The notes: generated from the sequence alone by a model not told the origin. Shown: positions 35,159 to 45,960, counted from the stretch's first letter. The stretch: DNA of 64,000 nt from Ignavibacteria bacterium (GCA_025612245.1 JAAXKQ010000004.1:327750-391749), one strand, 5' to 3'. Translations and numbers: made by a program.

Positions 35159-36531
35159 TAAAGACCATTGAGCAGAAAGTAATTAAGTTTATTGAAGAGC
35201 ATGAAATTCTTCACAAGGGTGAAAAATTACTTATTGCTTTAAGCGGGGGACCGGATTCTGTATTTGCGCTGAATTTTTTCCATAAATATAGATCCAGGTT
35301 CGGGATCTCTTTAGCCTCTGCCCACGTAAATCATGGACTTAGGGGCATGGATTCCGAGATGGACGAGAAATTTTGTGCGGAACTTTCTGCAAATTATGGT
35401 GTTCAGTATTTTGCTGAAAAAATAGATGTTAAAGGACTTGCAAAGCTGAAAAAAGTTTCTGTTGAAGAGGCTGCAAGAGAATTAAGGTATAGGGCCCTGG
35501 AGGCCATTCTAAGGCAGAATCATTTTGACAAAATTGTAACTGCTCACAATCTTAATGACAATGCCGAGACGGTGCTTCTGAACCTGATTAAAGGAACAGG
35601 CCTTAAGGGGATTTCAGGAATCCCCGTAAAAAGGGGGGATATTATCCGTCCGCTCCTTGGGCTCAGCAAACCCGAGATATTAAAGTACCTTGAGCTGAAT
35701 AAAATCGGTTTCAGGACGGACATTACCAATCTTAGCAGCATTTACGAGAGAAACTTTATCAGAAATGAGCTGCTGCCTGAAATCAGGGCAAAACTTAACC
35801 CTTCAGTCGACCAGAGTCTTTTTAACTCTTCTGAAAATTTCCGCAATGCTCAGATTATACTTGAAGAGCACGTTTCAACAATAATGAACAGGATTGTTGA
35901 ATTTTCAAATAAAAGCATTATTATTGATATAGAAAACTTCAGGCATTATAACCCCGCATTATTGGGTGAGCTCCTGAAGGCAAGCATAGGGAAGTATTTT
36001 AAGAAGGAATTCTCGTTCAGGGACCTGAAGAAACTCAGCTCTCTTCTTTCAAAGCAACCCGGAAGGAAGGAAAGCCTGACTGGGGGGCTGAGGGGTATAA
36101 AGGAAAGGGGCAGGCTCGTAATCCGTGAGGAAATTACGGAAGAGGAATTTCTGCCTTTAGTTCTTAAGGCCGGAGAGGAGATCTCCTTTAAGGGAAGAAA
36201 GCTGAGAATTAAGCTTAAGGACCTGGTGAGCCCGTACGTTCAGGAGGTGAAAAGCAGTGCTTTTCATGAATTTATTTCGGGTGAGTTACTGGATGAGGAG
36301 TTCACTTTAAGGCGCTGGAAGCCGGGTGACAGGTTTGTTCCCCTTGGCATGAAGGGCTTTAAGAAATTATCCGATTTTCTGTCTGAGCAGAAAATTGCGG
36401 TGGAAGAGAAAAAAAAACAACTGGTGCTTCTTAACAGGAACAATATTATATGGGTGCCTGGTTATAGAATAGATGACCGGTATAAATTAACAAAAAACAT
36501 AAAAAGGATTTGCGAATTATGCCTCGAATAA
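35134..36531 (+). CDS. tilS: tRNA(Ile)-lysidine synthase
   Basis: 465 aa. The PP-loop ATPase motif SGGPDS is at residues 37-42, followed by ASAHVNHGLRG and VTAHNLNDNAETVLL. The C-terminal TilS domain includes RRWKPGDRFVPLGMKGFKKLSDFL. It converts C34 of CAU-anticodon tRNA-Ile to lysidine. The start inside ribE (25-bp overlap) is the only good ATG ahead of the PP-loop. It is part of the widely conserved tilS-hpt-ftsH order. Confidence 0.92.
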   Translation: MDKAEWVLIKTIEQKVIKFIEEHEILHKGEKLLIALSGGPDSVFALNFFHKYRSRFGISLASAHVNHGLRGMDSEMDEKFCAELSANYGVQYFAEKIDVKGLAKLKKVSVEEAARELRYRALEAILRQNHFDKIVTAHNLNDNAETVLLNLIKGTGLKGISGIPVKRGDIIRPLLGLSKPEILKYLELNKIGFRTDITNLSSIYERNFIRNELLPEIRAKLNPSVDQSLFNSSENFRNAQIILEEHVSTIMNRIVEFSNKSIIIDIENFRHYNPALLGELLKASIGKYFKKEFSFRDLKKLSSLLSKQPGRKESLTGGLRGIKERGRLVIREEITEEEFLPLVLKAGEEISFKGRKLRIKLKDLVSPYVQEVKSSAFHEFISGELLDEEFTLRRWKPGDRFVPLGMKGFKKLSDFLSEQKIAVEEKKKQLVLLNRNNIIWVPGYRIDDRYKLTKNIKRICELCLE

Positions 36532-37100
36532 ACATCGATAATTCAGAAGAAATAATGATTGGTGATGAAAGGTTCGTGCTTTACCTGCCGGAAGAACAGC
36601 TGCAGGCAAGAATTAAAGAGCTGGGTGAGGAAATTACAAGGGAATATGAAAGCAAGGTCCCGGTCTTCATCGGCCTCTTAAACGGCTCTTTTCTGTTCAT
36701 GGCTGACCTGATTAAAAATGTTGCTTTAGACTGTGAAATAGATTTTATTAGACTATCCAGCTATGGCGACGCTAAGATCTCTTCGGGCAGCGTTAAAATG
36801 GTAAAGGACCTGAACTGCGACATTGAGGGACGCGACGTCGTTGTTGTTGAGGATATTGTTGATACAGGACTATCGATTAATTATATAGAAAGACTTATGG
36901 AAAATCACAAACCGGCCAGCGTAAAAATCGTATCTTTATTGTTGAAGCCGGAAAGTCTTAAATATGATGCAAAAATTGATTATATTGGATTTAAGATTCC
37001 CAGTAAGTTTGTAGTTGGCTATGGATTAGATTACGCGCAGAAATACAGAAACCTGCGCTCTATTTACGTTTTAAGTGAAAATAGTGAAAATGGAGTTTAA
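36519..37100 (+). CDS. hpt: Hypoxanthine phosphoribosyltransferase
   Basis: 193 aa from the ATG at 36519; a TTG three codons upstream is in frame. The PRPP motif VVVVEDIVDTGLSINYI is at ~107-123, and the catalytic loop and the YVDYIGFKIPSKFVVGYGLDYAQ-like C-terminal signature (present as YIGFKIPSKFVVGYG) are in place. Purine salvage: hypoxanthine or guanine plus PRPP gives IMP or GMP. It overlaps tilS by 13 bp. Confidence 0.93.
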   Translation: MPRINIDNSEEIMIGDERFVLYLPEEQLQARIKELGEEITREYESKVPVFIGLLNGSFLFMADLIKNVALDCEIDFIRLSSYGDAKISSGSVKMVKDLNCDIEGRDVVVVEDIVDTGLSINYIERLMENHKPASVKIVSLLLKPESLKYDAKIDYIGFKIPSKFVVGYGLDYAQKYRNLRSIYVLSENSENGV

Positions 37101-37103
37101 TAA

Positions 37104-39221
37104 ATGATGGATTCTAAATTCGACAAACTCTTCATGGCTGAAAATTCGGGTAACAAAACACCTTTAAGAAAGCCCAGCCGTAAGAGCAATGGGGACAACT
37201 CTCCGAATCCCGACGGTGATTTCGATTGGGGAAAGATCATAAGGAGTGTCTTTAGCTGGGGAGCCGTAATTGTTGCAGCTGTAATTGTGCTGCAGTTTTT
37301 ACGTACCGGCTCATCCAAATTTGTGGAAGTCCCGTACGGTGTTTACCGTAATTTCCTCACCGAGGATAAGATAGATGAAGCCAGAGTAGTTAAGATAGAT
37401 AACGATTATACCTTTGAAGGGAACCTTAAGCAGGAGGAATCTGTAAACATAAACGACAGGCTGGTGCCTGTAAGGAAGTTTACGGTTTTCATTCCAAATG
37501 ACCTTTTGAAAGACAACGAAGCCATATGGAATCAGAAAGGGGTCAAGTATTCCTTCAACAAGGAATCGAATGAGTGGCTGAATGTACTCTTAAGCTTCAT
37601 ACCCTGGATACTGATAATAGGGGTATGGATCTTTATAATGCGTAGGATGCAGGCTGGTGCCGGCGGCTCGCGGGGTATATTCAACTTCGGTAAAAGCAAG
37701 GCAAAGCTGATAAGCGAGAGCGCCACGAAGGTAACGTTTCGCGACGTTGCAGGTGCCGACGAGGCAAAACTGGAGCTTGAAGAGATAATAGAGTTTTTGA
37801 AGGAGCCTACAAAGTTCCAGAAGCTGGGCGGAAAGATTCCGCGCGGTGTTCTGCTCTTAGGCCCTCCGGGAACCGGCAAGACTCTTCTGGCAAGGGCAGT
37901 TGCAGGCGAAGCAGGCGTACCGTTTTTCTCAATAAGCGGCGCCGATTTTGTTGAAATGTTTGTTGGTGTTGGCGCAAGCCGTGTAAGGGACCTTTTTGAA
38001 CAGGGCAAGAAAAACGCTCCCTGTATCATTTTTATCGATGAAATTGATGCCGTTGGACGCCACCGCGGTGCCGGACTTGGCGGCGGGCACGATGAACGTG
38101 AACAGACACTCAACCAGCTGCTGGTTGAAATGGACGGCTTTGAACAGAATAGCGGTGTTATTATTATTGCTGCTACAAACCGCCCCGACGTTCTGGATCC
38201 TGCACTCTTAAGGCCTGGAAGGTTCGACCGCCAGGTTGTAGTTGACCGTCCCGATGTTAAGGGAAGGGAAGGAATTCTGAAGGTTCATACAAGGAAGATA
38301 CCGCTGGATTCCGACGTAAACTTAAACACGCTTGCAAAGGGAACTCCCGGTTTAGCCGGTGCCGAACTGGCAAACATGGTTAACGAGGCAGCGCTTCTTG
38401 CAGCCAGGAAGAATAAGAAACTCGTTTCGATGGGCGACTTTGAAGAAGCAAAAGACAAGGTTATGATGGGCATGGAGCGCAAGAGCATGATCATCAGTGA
38501 AGAGGAAAAGAAGGTAACCTCTTATCACGAGATAGGCCACGTTCTTGTTGCAAGAATGATCCCCGAGAGTGATCCGGTGCATAAAGTGACCATTATTCCG
38601 CGCGGACGCGCCCTGGGTGTTACGACCTATCTGCCGGTGGATGAAAAGCACACATACTCCAGGGAATACCTGGAAGCAATGATTACCTATGCTTTAGGCG
38701 GGCGTGCTGCCGAGAAAATAGTGTTCAACCGCTTTACTACCGGTGCCGGAAACGACATCGAAAGATCGACCTCACTGGCCAGAAAGATGGTCTGCGAATG
38801 GGGTATGAGCGATAAGATGGGACCTTTGTCTTACGGAACGAAGGAAGAGGAAATCTTCCTGGGACGCGAGATAACAAAACACAAAGACTATAGTGAAAAG
38901 ACCGCCCAGGAAATTGACGATGAGATCAAGAGAATCGTCACCACCTGCATGAACAGGGCGGAGAATATACTGACGGAAAACATCGATGTACTGCATCGTT
39001 TAGCTCAGGTTCTTTTGGAAAGAGAAATTTTAGACTCAGATGAGATTGATAAGATTATCCGTGGCGAGGAGCTTCCCCCATTAAAGAAAAACGGAACAGT
39101 TGAGGATACTTCAATTAAGGAGAATACGGCGGCTAAGGAAGAAGAAATACCTGAACACGTTAAAAAGTTAATGGAGAAAAAGAAGCAAAAAGAATCCCTG
39201 GATAAAGATGACTCAAATTGA
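37104..39221 (+). CDS. ftsH: ATP-dependent zinc metalloprotease FtsH
   Basis: 705 aa membrane AAA protease. TM segments lie at ~50-70 and ~160-178 with a periplasmic domain between. Walker A is GPPGTGKT (~253), Walker [12 protein letters not shown], and the arginine-finger region [18 protein letters not shown]. The zinc site is HEIGH (~474), with a third ligand in the [12 protein letters not shown] helix region downstream. HEIGH replaces the common HEAGH. The charged C-terminal tail is typical. It overlaps the next gene by 14 bp. Confidence 0.95.
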   Translation: MMDSKFDKLFMAENSGNKTPLRKPSRKSNGDNSPNPDGDFDWGKIIRSVFSWGAVIVAAVIVLQFLRTGSSKFVEVPYGVYRNFLTEDKIDEARVVKIDNDYTFEGNLKQEESVNINDRLVPVRKFTVFIPNDLLKDNEAIWNQKGVKYSFNKESNEWLNVLLSFIPWILIIGVWIFIMRRMQAGAGGSRGIFNFGKSKAKLISESATKVTFRDVAGADEAKLELEEIIEFLKEPTKFQKLGGKIPRGVLLLGPPGTGKTLLARAVAGEAGVPFFSISGADFVEMFVGVGASRVRDLFEQGKKNAPCIIFIDEIDAVGRHRGAGLGGGHDEREQTLNQLLVEMDGFEQNSGVIIIAATNRPDVLDPALLRPGRFDRQVVVDRPDVKGREGILKVHTRKIPLDSDVNLNTLAKGTPGLAGAELANMVNEAALLAARKNKKLVSMGDFEEAKDKVMMGMERKSMIISEEEKKVTSYHEIGHVLVARMIPESDPVHKVTIIPRGRALGVTTYLPVDEKHTYSREYLEAMITYALGGRAAEKIVFNRFTTGAGNDIERSTSLARKMVCEWGMSDKMGPLSYGTKEEEIFLGREITKHKDYSEKTAQEIDDEIKRIVTTCMNRAENILTENIDVLHRLAQVLLEREILDSDEIDKIIRGEELPPLKKNGTVEDTSIKENTAAKEEEIPEHVKKLMEKKKQKESLDKDDSN

Positions 39222-39876
39222 CAATGGAACTATTCAATACAGAGATGAAGTGGTCCGCAAGACCATTCATCTCTTTTCTCTTTCTATACCAATTCTTTAT
39301 TATTATTTAACGAAGCAGGTCGCTCTGGCGATCCTGCTTCCTCTTACCGTACTATCCATTGTTCTGGACATCGGAAGATATTTCTACCCAAAGCTTGGCA
39401 ACCTGTTTTATTTCATTTTCGGATTCATGCTCAGGAGTCACGAAAAAGACCACAAGAAAAGGAACCTTAACGGGGCAACATACGTGCTGGTTTCGGCACT
39501 TGTGTGCGTGATCATACTGCCCAAGGTCTGCTTCCTGACGGCTTTCAGCGTACTCATAGTAAGCGACTCATCTGCGGCACTGATCGGAAGGAAGTTCGGC
39601 AGGCACAAGTTTTTGTTCAAAAGCCTCGAAGGCACCATGGCATTTTTTATTTCTGCGTGTCTGGTGGTCTTCTTTACCCCGAAGATTGCACTGCTTCCGG
39701 CAGAGTACATGATAGGGTTCTTCTCGGTTGCAGTTGGAGCAATTGCAGAGAACGTTTCCTACGGCTGGGCTGATGACAACCTGACAATTCCGCTGTCAAT
39801 CGGGCTTACAATGTGGATTCTTTATGCAATATTTTTGCCTAAACTGACTTTAATATTACCAAATGCTCCGATATAA
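39208..39876 (+). CDS. DGK1/SEC59-like CTP-dependent lipid kinase (membrane)
   Basis: 222 aa, mostly membrane-embedded with six or seven hydrophobic helices. The family markers of the dolichol/phytol/diacylglycerol kinase superfamily are [12 protein letters not shown] near the N terminus, and [17 protein letters not shown] followed by SLEGTMAFF. These enzymes use CTP to phosphorylate lipid alcohols, and the actual lipid is unknown. It starts within the last codons of ftsH and is 2 bp from the lipoprotein gene, so it is probably in the same operon. Confidence 0.82.
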   Translation: MTQIDNGTIQYRDEVVRKTIHLFSLSIPILYYYLTKQVALAILLPLTVLSIVLDIGRYFYPKLGNLFYFIFGFMLRSHEKDHKKRNLNGATYVLVSALVCVIILPKVCFLTAFSVLIVSDSSAALIGRKFGRHKFLFKSLEGTMAFFISACLVVFFTPKIALLPAEYMIGFFSVAVGAIAENVSYGWADDNLTIPLSIGLTMWILYAIFLPKLTLILPNAPI

Positions 39877-39878
39877 AA

Positions 39879-40958
39879 ATGAAAAAGATAGTCTTACTAT
39901 TTTCTGCCCTGGCAGTTATAGTTTCTCTTAATTCCTGCTCCAGGGGCAAACCCGCGGCAAAGGGGCCGGATGACAGGATTTATGTTATTGCCGATTCGGC
40001 TGAGTTCGAGTCCTTAAGAGCGGCTGTGGACTCAGTCTTCGGTAAAATAATTTATACTCCCCAGCCCGAAAAAACCTTTGAATTGGTCCGTCGCGACTTC
40101 TCCGAACTCGACAAGCTCAAAGAATCCAGAAACATAATAGTTATTGCACCTCTTAATTCCACTTCAAACGTGGCCAATTACGTCAACCAGATTCTTGATG
40201 AGAATGTTAAAAACGGCGTCAGGGCGGGAAGGGATTTTGTATTTAACAAGTATAACCTCTGGGCCGAAGACCAGCTGGTGATGATACTTACCTCGGCGGA
40301 TGTTTCATTGCTTAAGGCCAAGCTGCGGCAGAATAGTGCTTCTTTGCTTGAGATGTTCAGGAAAGCCTCCGTAAAAAAGCTCTTTAACAGCCTATACATG
40401 GATAAATACGAGAATAAAGAGCTTGAGGCAAAATTCCTCAGGGAATACGGCTGGGTAATTTATGTGCAGAAGGATTTCCAGCTCGTGCTCGATAAGCCAA
40501 AGGACAGGTTCGTATGGCTCAGGAGCCTTGAAGGAAACGACATGGCCAGATGGATTTTTGTCCACTGGATTGATAATGCCTCGCCGGACTTTCTTAATGC
40601 AGATTCAATTACGAAGGAGCGCAACAGGCTGACTGAAAAGTACCTGAAGCCCGCAGGAGCGGGCAACTACGTTAAAATGACCGATGAATATAAGACTACA
40701 AGCGAAGTAAACTTCCACAATAAATATGCGCTTCTTACACAGGGGCTCTGGGAGATGAGCGATAAATCCATGGGAGGCCCTTTTGTAAACTACACTCTTT
40801 TTGACGACAAGACGAAAAGAATTTACATGCTTGACGGCTCAATTTATGCTCCAAAATACCTGAAGAAAAACCTGATCAGGCAGCTGGACGTTCTCCTGCA
40901 GTCGTTTATGACAGAAAAGGAGATGGATCCCCGCAAAAAGGCAGAGCTGTTGAAATAA
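39879..40958 (+). CDS. DUF4837-family lipoprotein
   Basis: 359 aa. The lipobox LNSC places the lipidated cysteine at residue 20 after a short hydrophobic signal. The mature part has the DUF4837 pattern (DRIYVIADSAEFESLRAAVDS, NIIVIAPLNS, then RTFEL-like and WIFVHW segments near the middle). Such lipoproteins are typical of Bacteroidota and of unknown function, probably anchored on the periplasmic or outer-membrane leaflet. It is the last gene of the ftsH transcription unit. Confidence 0.8.
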   Translation: MKKIVLLFSALAVIVSLNSCSRGKPAAKGPDDRIYVIADSAEFESLRAAVDSVFGKIIYTPQPEKTFELVRRDFSELDKLKESRNIIVIAPLNSTSNVANYVNQILDENVKNGVRAGRDFVFNKYNLWAEDQLVMILTSADVSLLKAKLRQNSASLLEMFRKASVKKLFNSLYMDKYENKELEAKFLREYGWVIYVQKDFQLVLDKPKDRFVWLRSLEGNDMARWIFVHWIDNASPDFLNADSITKERNRLTEKYLKPAGAGNYVKMTDEYKTTSEVNFHNKYALLTQGLWEMSDKSMGGPFVNYTLFDDKTKRIYMLDGSIYAPKYLKKNLIRQLDVLLQSFMTEKEMDPRKKAELLK

Positions 40959-40996
40959 GGTGGGGGATGGATAAGGCAATTTGGCCCCCGGATTTG

Positions 40997-42976
40997 TTAG
41001 TTAAATGCCTGTTCCAAGCTGTATGGAATCTGGTAATCCGGGAATTCTTTTTTTACCTTCTCTAAGTACATTTTTGCGCGTTCCGTCTTGTCGAATTTCA
41101 TTTCATACATGGCACGTCTTACGAGCATGTCGCCAACTGTATTTTCAATAAAGCTGATGTAGTGGTCACGGTACCTGGGAAGCCTGATCTTAAAGTCGGG
41201 ATTGGCGGCAGGAACGTATGTGCTGTCGTCTTTAACCACTTTGAACAAGAACAGGTCGGGCACAAGAGAGTAGCCTTCGGGAAGCGTAAACTCGCCCCTG
41301 GACATTTCGTTTTCGACGAGCTCGGGGGCAATGTAAAACGGGTGCCGCGGTGTGTTATCCTGAACGAGGCCTGTCATCATTGTTCGGTACAGCCTCTCCA
41401 GGAGTTCGGGGTTGAAGTTTTCACTCCTTTCAAATGGCGTCAGGGCCTTTATGAAAGGATCGGAATATGGCTTAAGGCTAGCGGCAATTGCGGGGTGGTT
41501 TGTCTTAAGCTGATTAAAATACCAGGATCTTCTTAAGAGCTCCTTGTCTATTATGACGGCATCCTTCCTGAAATTCTCCACGTTCTGGAAATAGTAAGAA
41601 GGCGAGATCAGGTAGTCCCATTCATAAGAAAAAATGATGCTGTTCTTAGCGGTACTTCCAATGAGCGCTTTTGTATAATCCTCAAATGCGTAAGTGCCGC
41701 TTTTGTTTACGTCCTTATAGTTAAAATATGCCTGGAGGAGTATGAAAATTCCAACGAGCATTCCTGGCACGAGATAAGGATTGGCGGATGCGCTCTTAAG
41801 CATGCTGAAAACCCTCAGGATGCCAAAGACGGCAAAGAAAGAAAGCGCAATGTAGGCCAGGAGGAAGTAGGAGCTTATGTCGACTATATCGTAGTTTATT
41901 GAATAAAGGACCGTAAAAATAAAACAGGTTAAAAGGAAGAAGAAAAACTTCCGGGCCGCACTGAAGGCTTCAAAAAGCCCAATGATGCAGAAAAGAAGGC
42001 TTACAATTGCAAATTCACCGGGAAGCGTGCTGATGAAAAATTCCAGCTGTTTTCCGGCTGCGCCCGCAGAGGAGAAAAGCCATACCTGGTACTGTTTACC
42101 GGAAACGTGGCGGAAAATCCTTTCCAGATCCACCGGGTTACCCCAGTTTAGAGCGGGGTTTTGTAAAGCCCTGAAAGGAAGATAGGAATAAATAACAACG
42201 AGCACTGGAAAGAAAACCGCCAGCATAATTGCAAGCTTCTTATAAGAAGAGCTTAGGTTAAACTTGTATCTGCTGAAATAAAGGTACGCTGCCGCAGGCA
42301 TTATAAGGAGCGTCGTCATATGATTGGAAAAACCCAGTGCAAGCGTAAGCGCAAAGAATATCCAGCCCCTTAAAGCGCGTTTTTCCCCTTCCTTACTGAA
42401 GGCATAAGCTCTCAGAAGGAAATAAATATTTAGGTTAATGAGAAAAATGTGCAGCGAATAGACTTCAACCGAAGTGCTCTGAAGCCAGAAAGTTTTGCTG
42501 AATGCAAGAACGAGCGCTCCGGATATAATAGACAGCATCTTTTTGAGGCTTCCTAGTTCCTCCTCCGGGACTTTTGCAGGCTCTTTAGCATCCGTTCCAT
42601 TTTTAGCATGGAGGCTTTTATGGTGCTTGTCTTTTTTTATTTTCCCGGGGGAAATCCTCTCTGTGCCGAAGAGAGCCGCATTATCCATTACAAACCGGGC
42701 TGAGGTCATAAAGAAAAAGAGTCCCAGGGAGCAAAAGACAGCAGCCATTAAGTTTGCCGCATAGATTGCGCGAAAGGGAAAAAGGGTTTTCAGGAAAAGA
42801 TAGCCCAGGATTGTAAAAAGGGGATACCCCGTAGGATGCGCTATACCCAAGAGAGCCTGAACCGTTGCAAGCTCGCCGGAATCGATTTCAACAACTGTAG
42901 GTGCCAGGGTGAACAGATAGACGATGAAAACAAAAAATGCCGTAAGCGGCATGTAATATCTTTTAAGAAAATTCAA
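40997..42976 (-). CDS. DUF2723 family polytopic membrane protein
   Basis: 659 aa. Ten or more TM helices occupy residues ~10-410, followed by a soluble C-terminal domain (~420-659). The signature LAPTVVEIDSGELATVQALLGIAHPTGYPLF contains the Asp/Glu pair after the first helix that is typical of GT-C glycosyltransferase-like DUF2723 proteins. Family members are suspected protein or lipid glycosyltransferases; neither donor nor acceptor is known here. It lies 41 bp downstream of glnE on the same strand. Confidence 0.83.
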   Translation of the reverse strand: MNFLKRYYMPLTAFFVFIVYLFTLAPTVVEIDSGELATVQALLGIAHPTGYPLFTILGYLFLKTLFPFRAIYAANLMAAVFCSLGLFFFMTSARFVMDNAALFGTERISPGKIKKDKHHKSLHAKNGTDAKEPAKVPEEELGSLKKMLSIISGALVLAFSKTFWLQSTSVEVYSLHIFLINLNIYFLLRAYAFSKEGEKRALRGWIFFALTLALGFSNHMTTLLIMPAAAYLYFSRYKFNLSSSYKKLAIMLAVFFPVLVVIYSYLPFRALQNPALNWGNPVDLERIFRHVSGKQYQVWLFSSAGAAGKQLEFFISTLPGEFAIVSLLFCIIGLFEAFSAARKFFFFLLTCFIFTVLYSINYDIVDISSYFLLAYIALSFFAVFGILRVFSMLKSASANPYLVPGMLVGIFILLQAYFNYKDVNKSGTYAFEDYTKALIGSTAKNSIIFSYEWDYLISPSYYFQNVENFRKDAVIIDKELLRRSWYFNQLKTNHPAIAASLKPYSDPFIKALTPFERSENFNPELLERLYRTMMTGLVQDNTPRHPFYIAPELVENEMSRGEFTLPEGYSLVPDLFLFKVVKDDSTYVPAANPDFKIRLPRYRDHYISFIENTVGDMLVRRAMYEMKFDKTERAKMYLEKVKKEFPDYQIPYSLEQAFN

Positions 42977-43017
42977 GCAAATCCTGCCGATAATGATAAA
43001 TACTTGTATTTAAGGCT

Positions 43018-45783
43018 TCAGGCGAAAAACTTATCGAAGAAACTTTTATTGCTTTTCGTAACTTTCAACAGCGCAGCTTCAAATTCACTTAAATTCTTAA
43101 ATCCCATTTCCCGGGCCAAAAGTGATCTTTTTGCCTCATCCAGTGGCAGTACAGACGAGGCGGAATTAAACAGTATCTGATTTTTTAATAAAAGGTTTCT
43201 TAAGAACGAATAGTTTTTCTTCAGCGCCTCTAAACTAAGAAATTTATCTGAATAATTAATGACGGCAGACAGAATTTTTTTAGTGTCTTTACCGATGCAG
43301 CTCCGGTAGAGCTGGGGGTTGGAAAGGAGTATATACTGCAGCAGGAACTCTATGTCAACCAGTCCGCCGCGGCTTTTCTTGATGTCGAAGAAATTATGGA
43401 AGAGTGCCTGGGGGGCTGAAAGAAGCTGTTTCTCGATTTTTTTTCGCATATCGAGCACGTCGTTCCTCAAGCGTTTATTATCCAGGGATTCCACTTTTTG
43501 AACAATTTTCCCTGCCAGGGAGTCGAAAAGCCTCCGGTTGCCCTCGATAAACCTGATTTTCACGAAAGCCTGCAGCTCCCAGGTCTGCAGCCTGCGGTCT
43601 ATGTATTCGCTGTATTTTTCAATATCCCAGACGAGCTGGCTGGATTTTCCCTCCGGGCGGAGCCTGCAGTCGACTTCAAAGGGCTGGAGGCTATGCCTGA
43701 TCTGGAGCAGGAAATTCTGGAAATCGCCCTGAATTGTCTGCGAGGAGCCGTCATCCATTGCCGCAAAGATGAGGTCGACGTCGGAGCTGAAAGTCATCTG
43801 AAAAGAGCCAAGGCTGCCCATGGCGGCAACAAAATAGTTGTACTTCAGGCCGCTTTGCCTACAGGCCTCTTTAAGGCAGTCCGCCAGAAGATCGCTTAAG
43901 AGTCTGGAGAGCCTGATGCCGTCGATGATGCCAAGCGAGAACATGATGGAGAGTATAAACCGGGCCTGTTTTACCGTAGCCCCATTGAGGCTTTCCAGGC
44001 TGAAGACCTTCCGGCTTAATATCAGGTCGCCAAGCGCCGAATCGGTTGAGATCATGTCGACCGCCTTCTGGCATGACTGGCAGATCCTGAGGACAGAGTT
44101 AAAGAAGGGGCTGTCCAGGAACTCATGGTACCAGATTGAAGGAAGCGGCCTGGTTTTAATTACCCTGGCAAAGTTATCCAGAGTTGTATCGGGTGAAGCG
44201 GATTTCCTGAGGAAATCCAGGAGCGTTTTATCTATTTTGAGGAATGAGTCGATTGTCTGCTTATCGAACATTTTCTGTTCAAGGAGTCCCTGCCCGGTGC
44301 GTACATACCTGTAGTTACTGAGGGCTTTCTTGGGTTCTGTGAAATTAACCTCTTCAATTGAATAGCTTTCGGACTTTGGGGTTTCACCGGTAATGGATCT
44401 GAAAACCTGCCTGACGGATTTTCTTGTCTGTTCAATTTTCTTCTTCAGGTGTTCGTGGGACTTAAAGCCCAGGAAGCAGGCGAGGTTATTCAGAGACTCT
44501 TCATCCCTGGGCAGGTCGTGGGTCTGCGTGTCGTTCATGAGCTGAAGGAAGTGTTCAATTCTTCTGAAGAAGACGTAAGAAAGCGAAAGCACCACGGCCT
44601 CAGGACCGGTAAGGAGGTTTAGCCCGAGGAGTTCCGAGATGGCAGTAAGCGTGTTTCCGGTTCTGATTGAAGGCAGGCGGCCTCCGTTTAAGAGCTGGAG
44701 TGCCTGTACGGAAAATTCGATATCCCTGATTCCGCCAGAGAAGAGTTTTACGTTATCCTTATCCCCCATGTTCTTTTCAATATTTGCCTTCATGAGGGCA
44801 ATTTGTGAAAGAGGGGATACGGAGAAGCTGGAAGGGTATATAAAGTGCCTCATATAGTCCGAAAACTGCTCATAGAGCCTTAAGTTACCCCCCACGAAGC
44901 TCATTTTGATTAGCATCTGGCGTTCCCAGTCCTCTCCGCGGGATTCGTAATACTGGAGGTAATCCTTGAGTGTGCGGCATAAAGGAGAGTTCCTGCCGTC
45001 GGGCCTAAGGCGGAAATCCACGCGGTAGATATAGCCCTTGGATGTTTTTTCCGTAGAGAGCTGGATGAACATGTGAGCGGCTTCGGAAAGGAGCTCGTAG
45101 TACTCCTTTTTAACCCGGGCGCCGAGCGTTGAATTTTTATCGAAAAAGAGTATCAGGTCGACGTCGGAGCTGTAATTAAGTTCATTTCCGCCGCATTTGC
45201 CGAGCGCAATAAGGCAGTAGCGGGAAGTTTTCAGGCTGATGCCGTACTTTTTTAAGACCTCCTGGTGGCAGAGGGAAAAGAGGGCCGAATTAAGGGCTTT
45301 TGCCAGAATTGAGAGCTGTAGCGTAGTTTCCTCAAGGTTATAGTTGCCCAGAATGTCGTTAACTCCTATGCGCAGGATTTCGCGTCTTTTGATGAGACGG
45401 ATCAGGTTAACCTTTGCTTCCAGTGTCTTCAGGTTCCTGAGGGATTTCTCCAGTGAACTCTGCATTGTCTTTTCGTCGGACTTAAGGCTTAAGGTTCCGG
45501 GGCTCAGGATCCAGGAAAGGTATTCAGGGTTCCGGATAATAATATCGGTAAGGTAATTGCTGTAGACTGCAATTTTTATGATAATTTCTATATAATATGG
45601 GTATTTAATGCTTTCGAGGAGGAAATGCACCTTATCGAACAAAGAAGAAAGAATTCTGTGCAGGTTTGCCTCGGCGTTATGGGTAAAATACTGCCTTGAT
45701 GCCTCCTGCTCTATTGTAAGCACGAGCCTGTCGAAATCCCCGCTACTGAGGTATCCGGCCGCAAAAAGTCCCAGATCCCTCAA
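43018..45783 (-). CDS. glnE: Glutamine synthetase adenylyltransferase/deadenylyltransferase
   Basis: 921 aa with two nucleotidyltransferase domains, each with its GS/DxD motif: ALGKCGGNELNYSSDVDLILFF near 190-215 and AAMGSLGSFQMTFSSDVDLIFA in the second half. GlnD-like helical regions follow each (RDIEFSVQALQLL, GLVDIEFLLQYILL). It controls glutamine synthetase by AMP addition and removal, normally with PII. The only usual start is TTG at 45783 without a nearby ribosome-binding site. An ATC codon at 45813 has AGAAGG ~11 nt upstream. A PII gene lies beyond secA. Confidence 0.92.
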   Translation of the reverse strand: MRDLGLFAAGYLSSGDFDRLVLTIEQEASRQYFTHNAEANLHRILSSLFDKVHFLLESIKYPYYIEIIIKIAVYSNYLTDIIIRNPEYLSWILSPGTLSLKSDEKTMQSSLEKSLRNLKTLEAKVNLIRLIKRREILRIGVNDILGNYNLEETTLQLSILAKALNSALFSLCHQEVLKKYGISLKTSRYCLIALGKCGGNELNYSSDVDLILFFDKNSTLGARVKKEYYELLSEAAHMFIQLSTEKTSKGYIYRVDFRLRPDGRNSPLCRTLKDYLQYYESRGEDWERQMLIKMSFVGGNLRLYEQFSDYMRHFIYPSSFSVSPLSQIALMKANIEKNMGDKDNVKLFSGGIRDIEFSVQALQLLNGGRLPSIRTGNTLTAISELLGLNLLTGPEAVVLSLSYVFFRRIEHFLQLMNDTQTHDLPRDEESLNNLACFLGFKSHEHLKKKIEQTRKSVRQVFRSITGETPKSESYSIEEVNFTEPKKALSNYRYVRTGQGLLEQKMFDKQTIDSFLKIDKTLLDFLRKSASPDTTLDNFARVIKTRPLPSIWYHEFLDSPFFNSVLRICQSCQKAVDMISTDSALGDLILSRKVFSLESLNGATVKQARFILSIMFSLGIIDGIRLSRLLSDLLADCLKEACRQSGLKYNYFVAAMGSLGSFQMTFSSDVDLIFAAMDDGSSQTIQGDFQNFLLQIRHSLQPFEVDCRLRPEGKSSQLVWDIEKYSEYIDRRLQTWELQAFVKIRFIEGNRRLFDSLAGKIVQKVESLDNKRLRNDVLDMRKKIEKQLLSAPQALFHNFFDIKKSRGGLVDIEFLLQYILLSNPQLYRSCIGKDTKKILSAVINYSDKFLSLEALKKNYSFLRNLLLKNQILFNSASSVLPLDEAKRSLLAREMGFKNLSEFEAALLKVTKSNKSFFDKFFA

Positions 45784-45934
45784 GAATTTATCTGAAAGAG
45801 TTACCTTGCCGATTGCTTAAAATTCCTTCTGTTTTGCCAGGCAATTTAACCATTAGAAAGTGCAAAAAAAATATAAATTGGAAAATAATTAAAGCTTTAA
45901 TTAAATTATGCCTGTTTATGTATTAAATCACAAA

Positions 45935-45960
45935 TTGCGAACTAAATTACCGTATATTTG
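45935..45960 (+). promoter_or_regulatory. secA promoter candidate
   Basis: TTG at 45935-45937 and TATATTTG (TAnnTTTG) at 45953-45960, in the 306-bp gap between divergent glnE and secA. The implied leader is ~120 nt. Confidence 0.5.
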
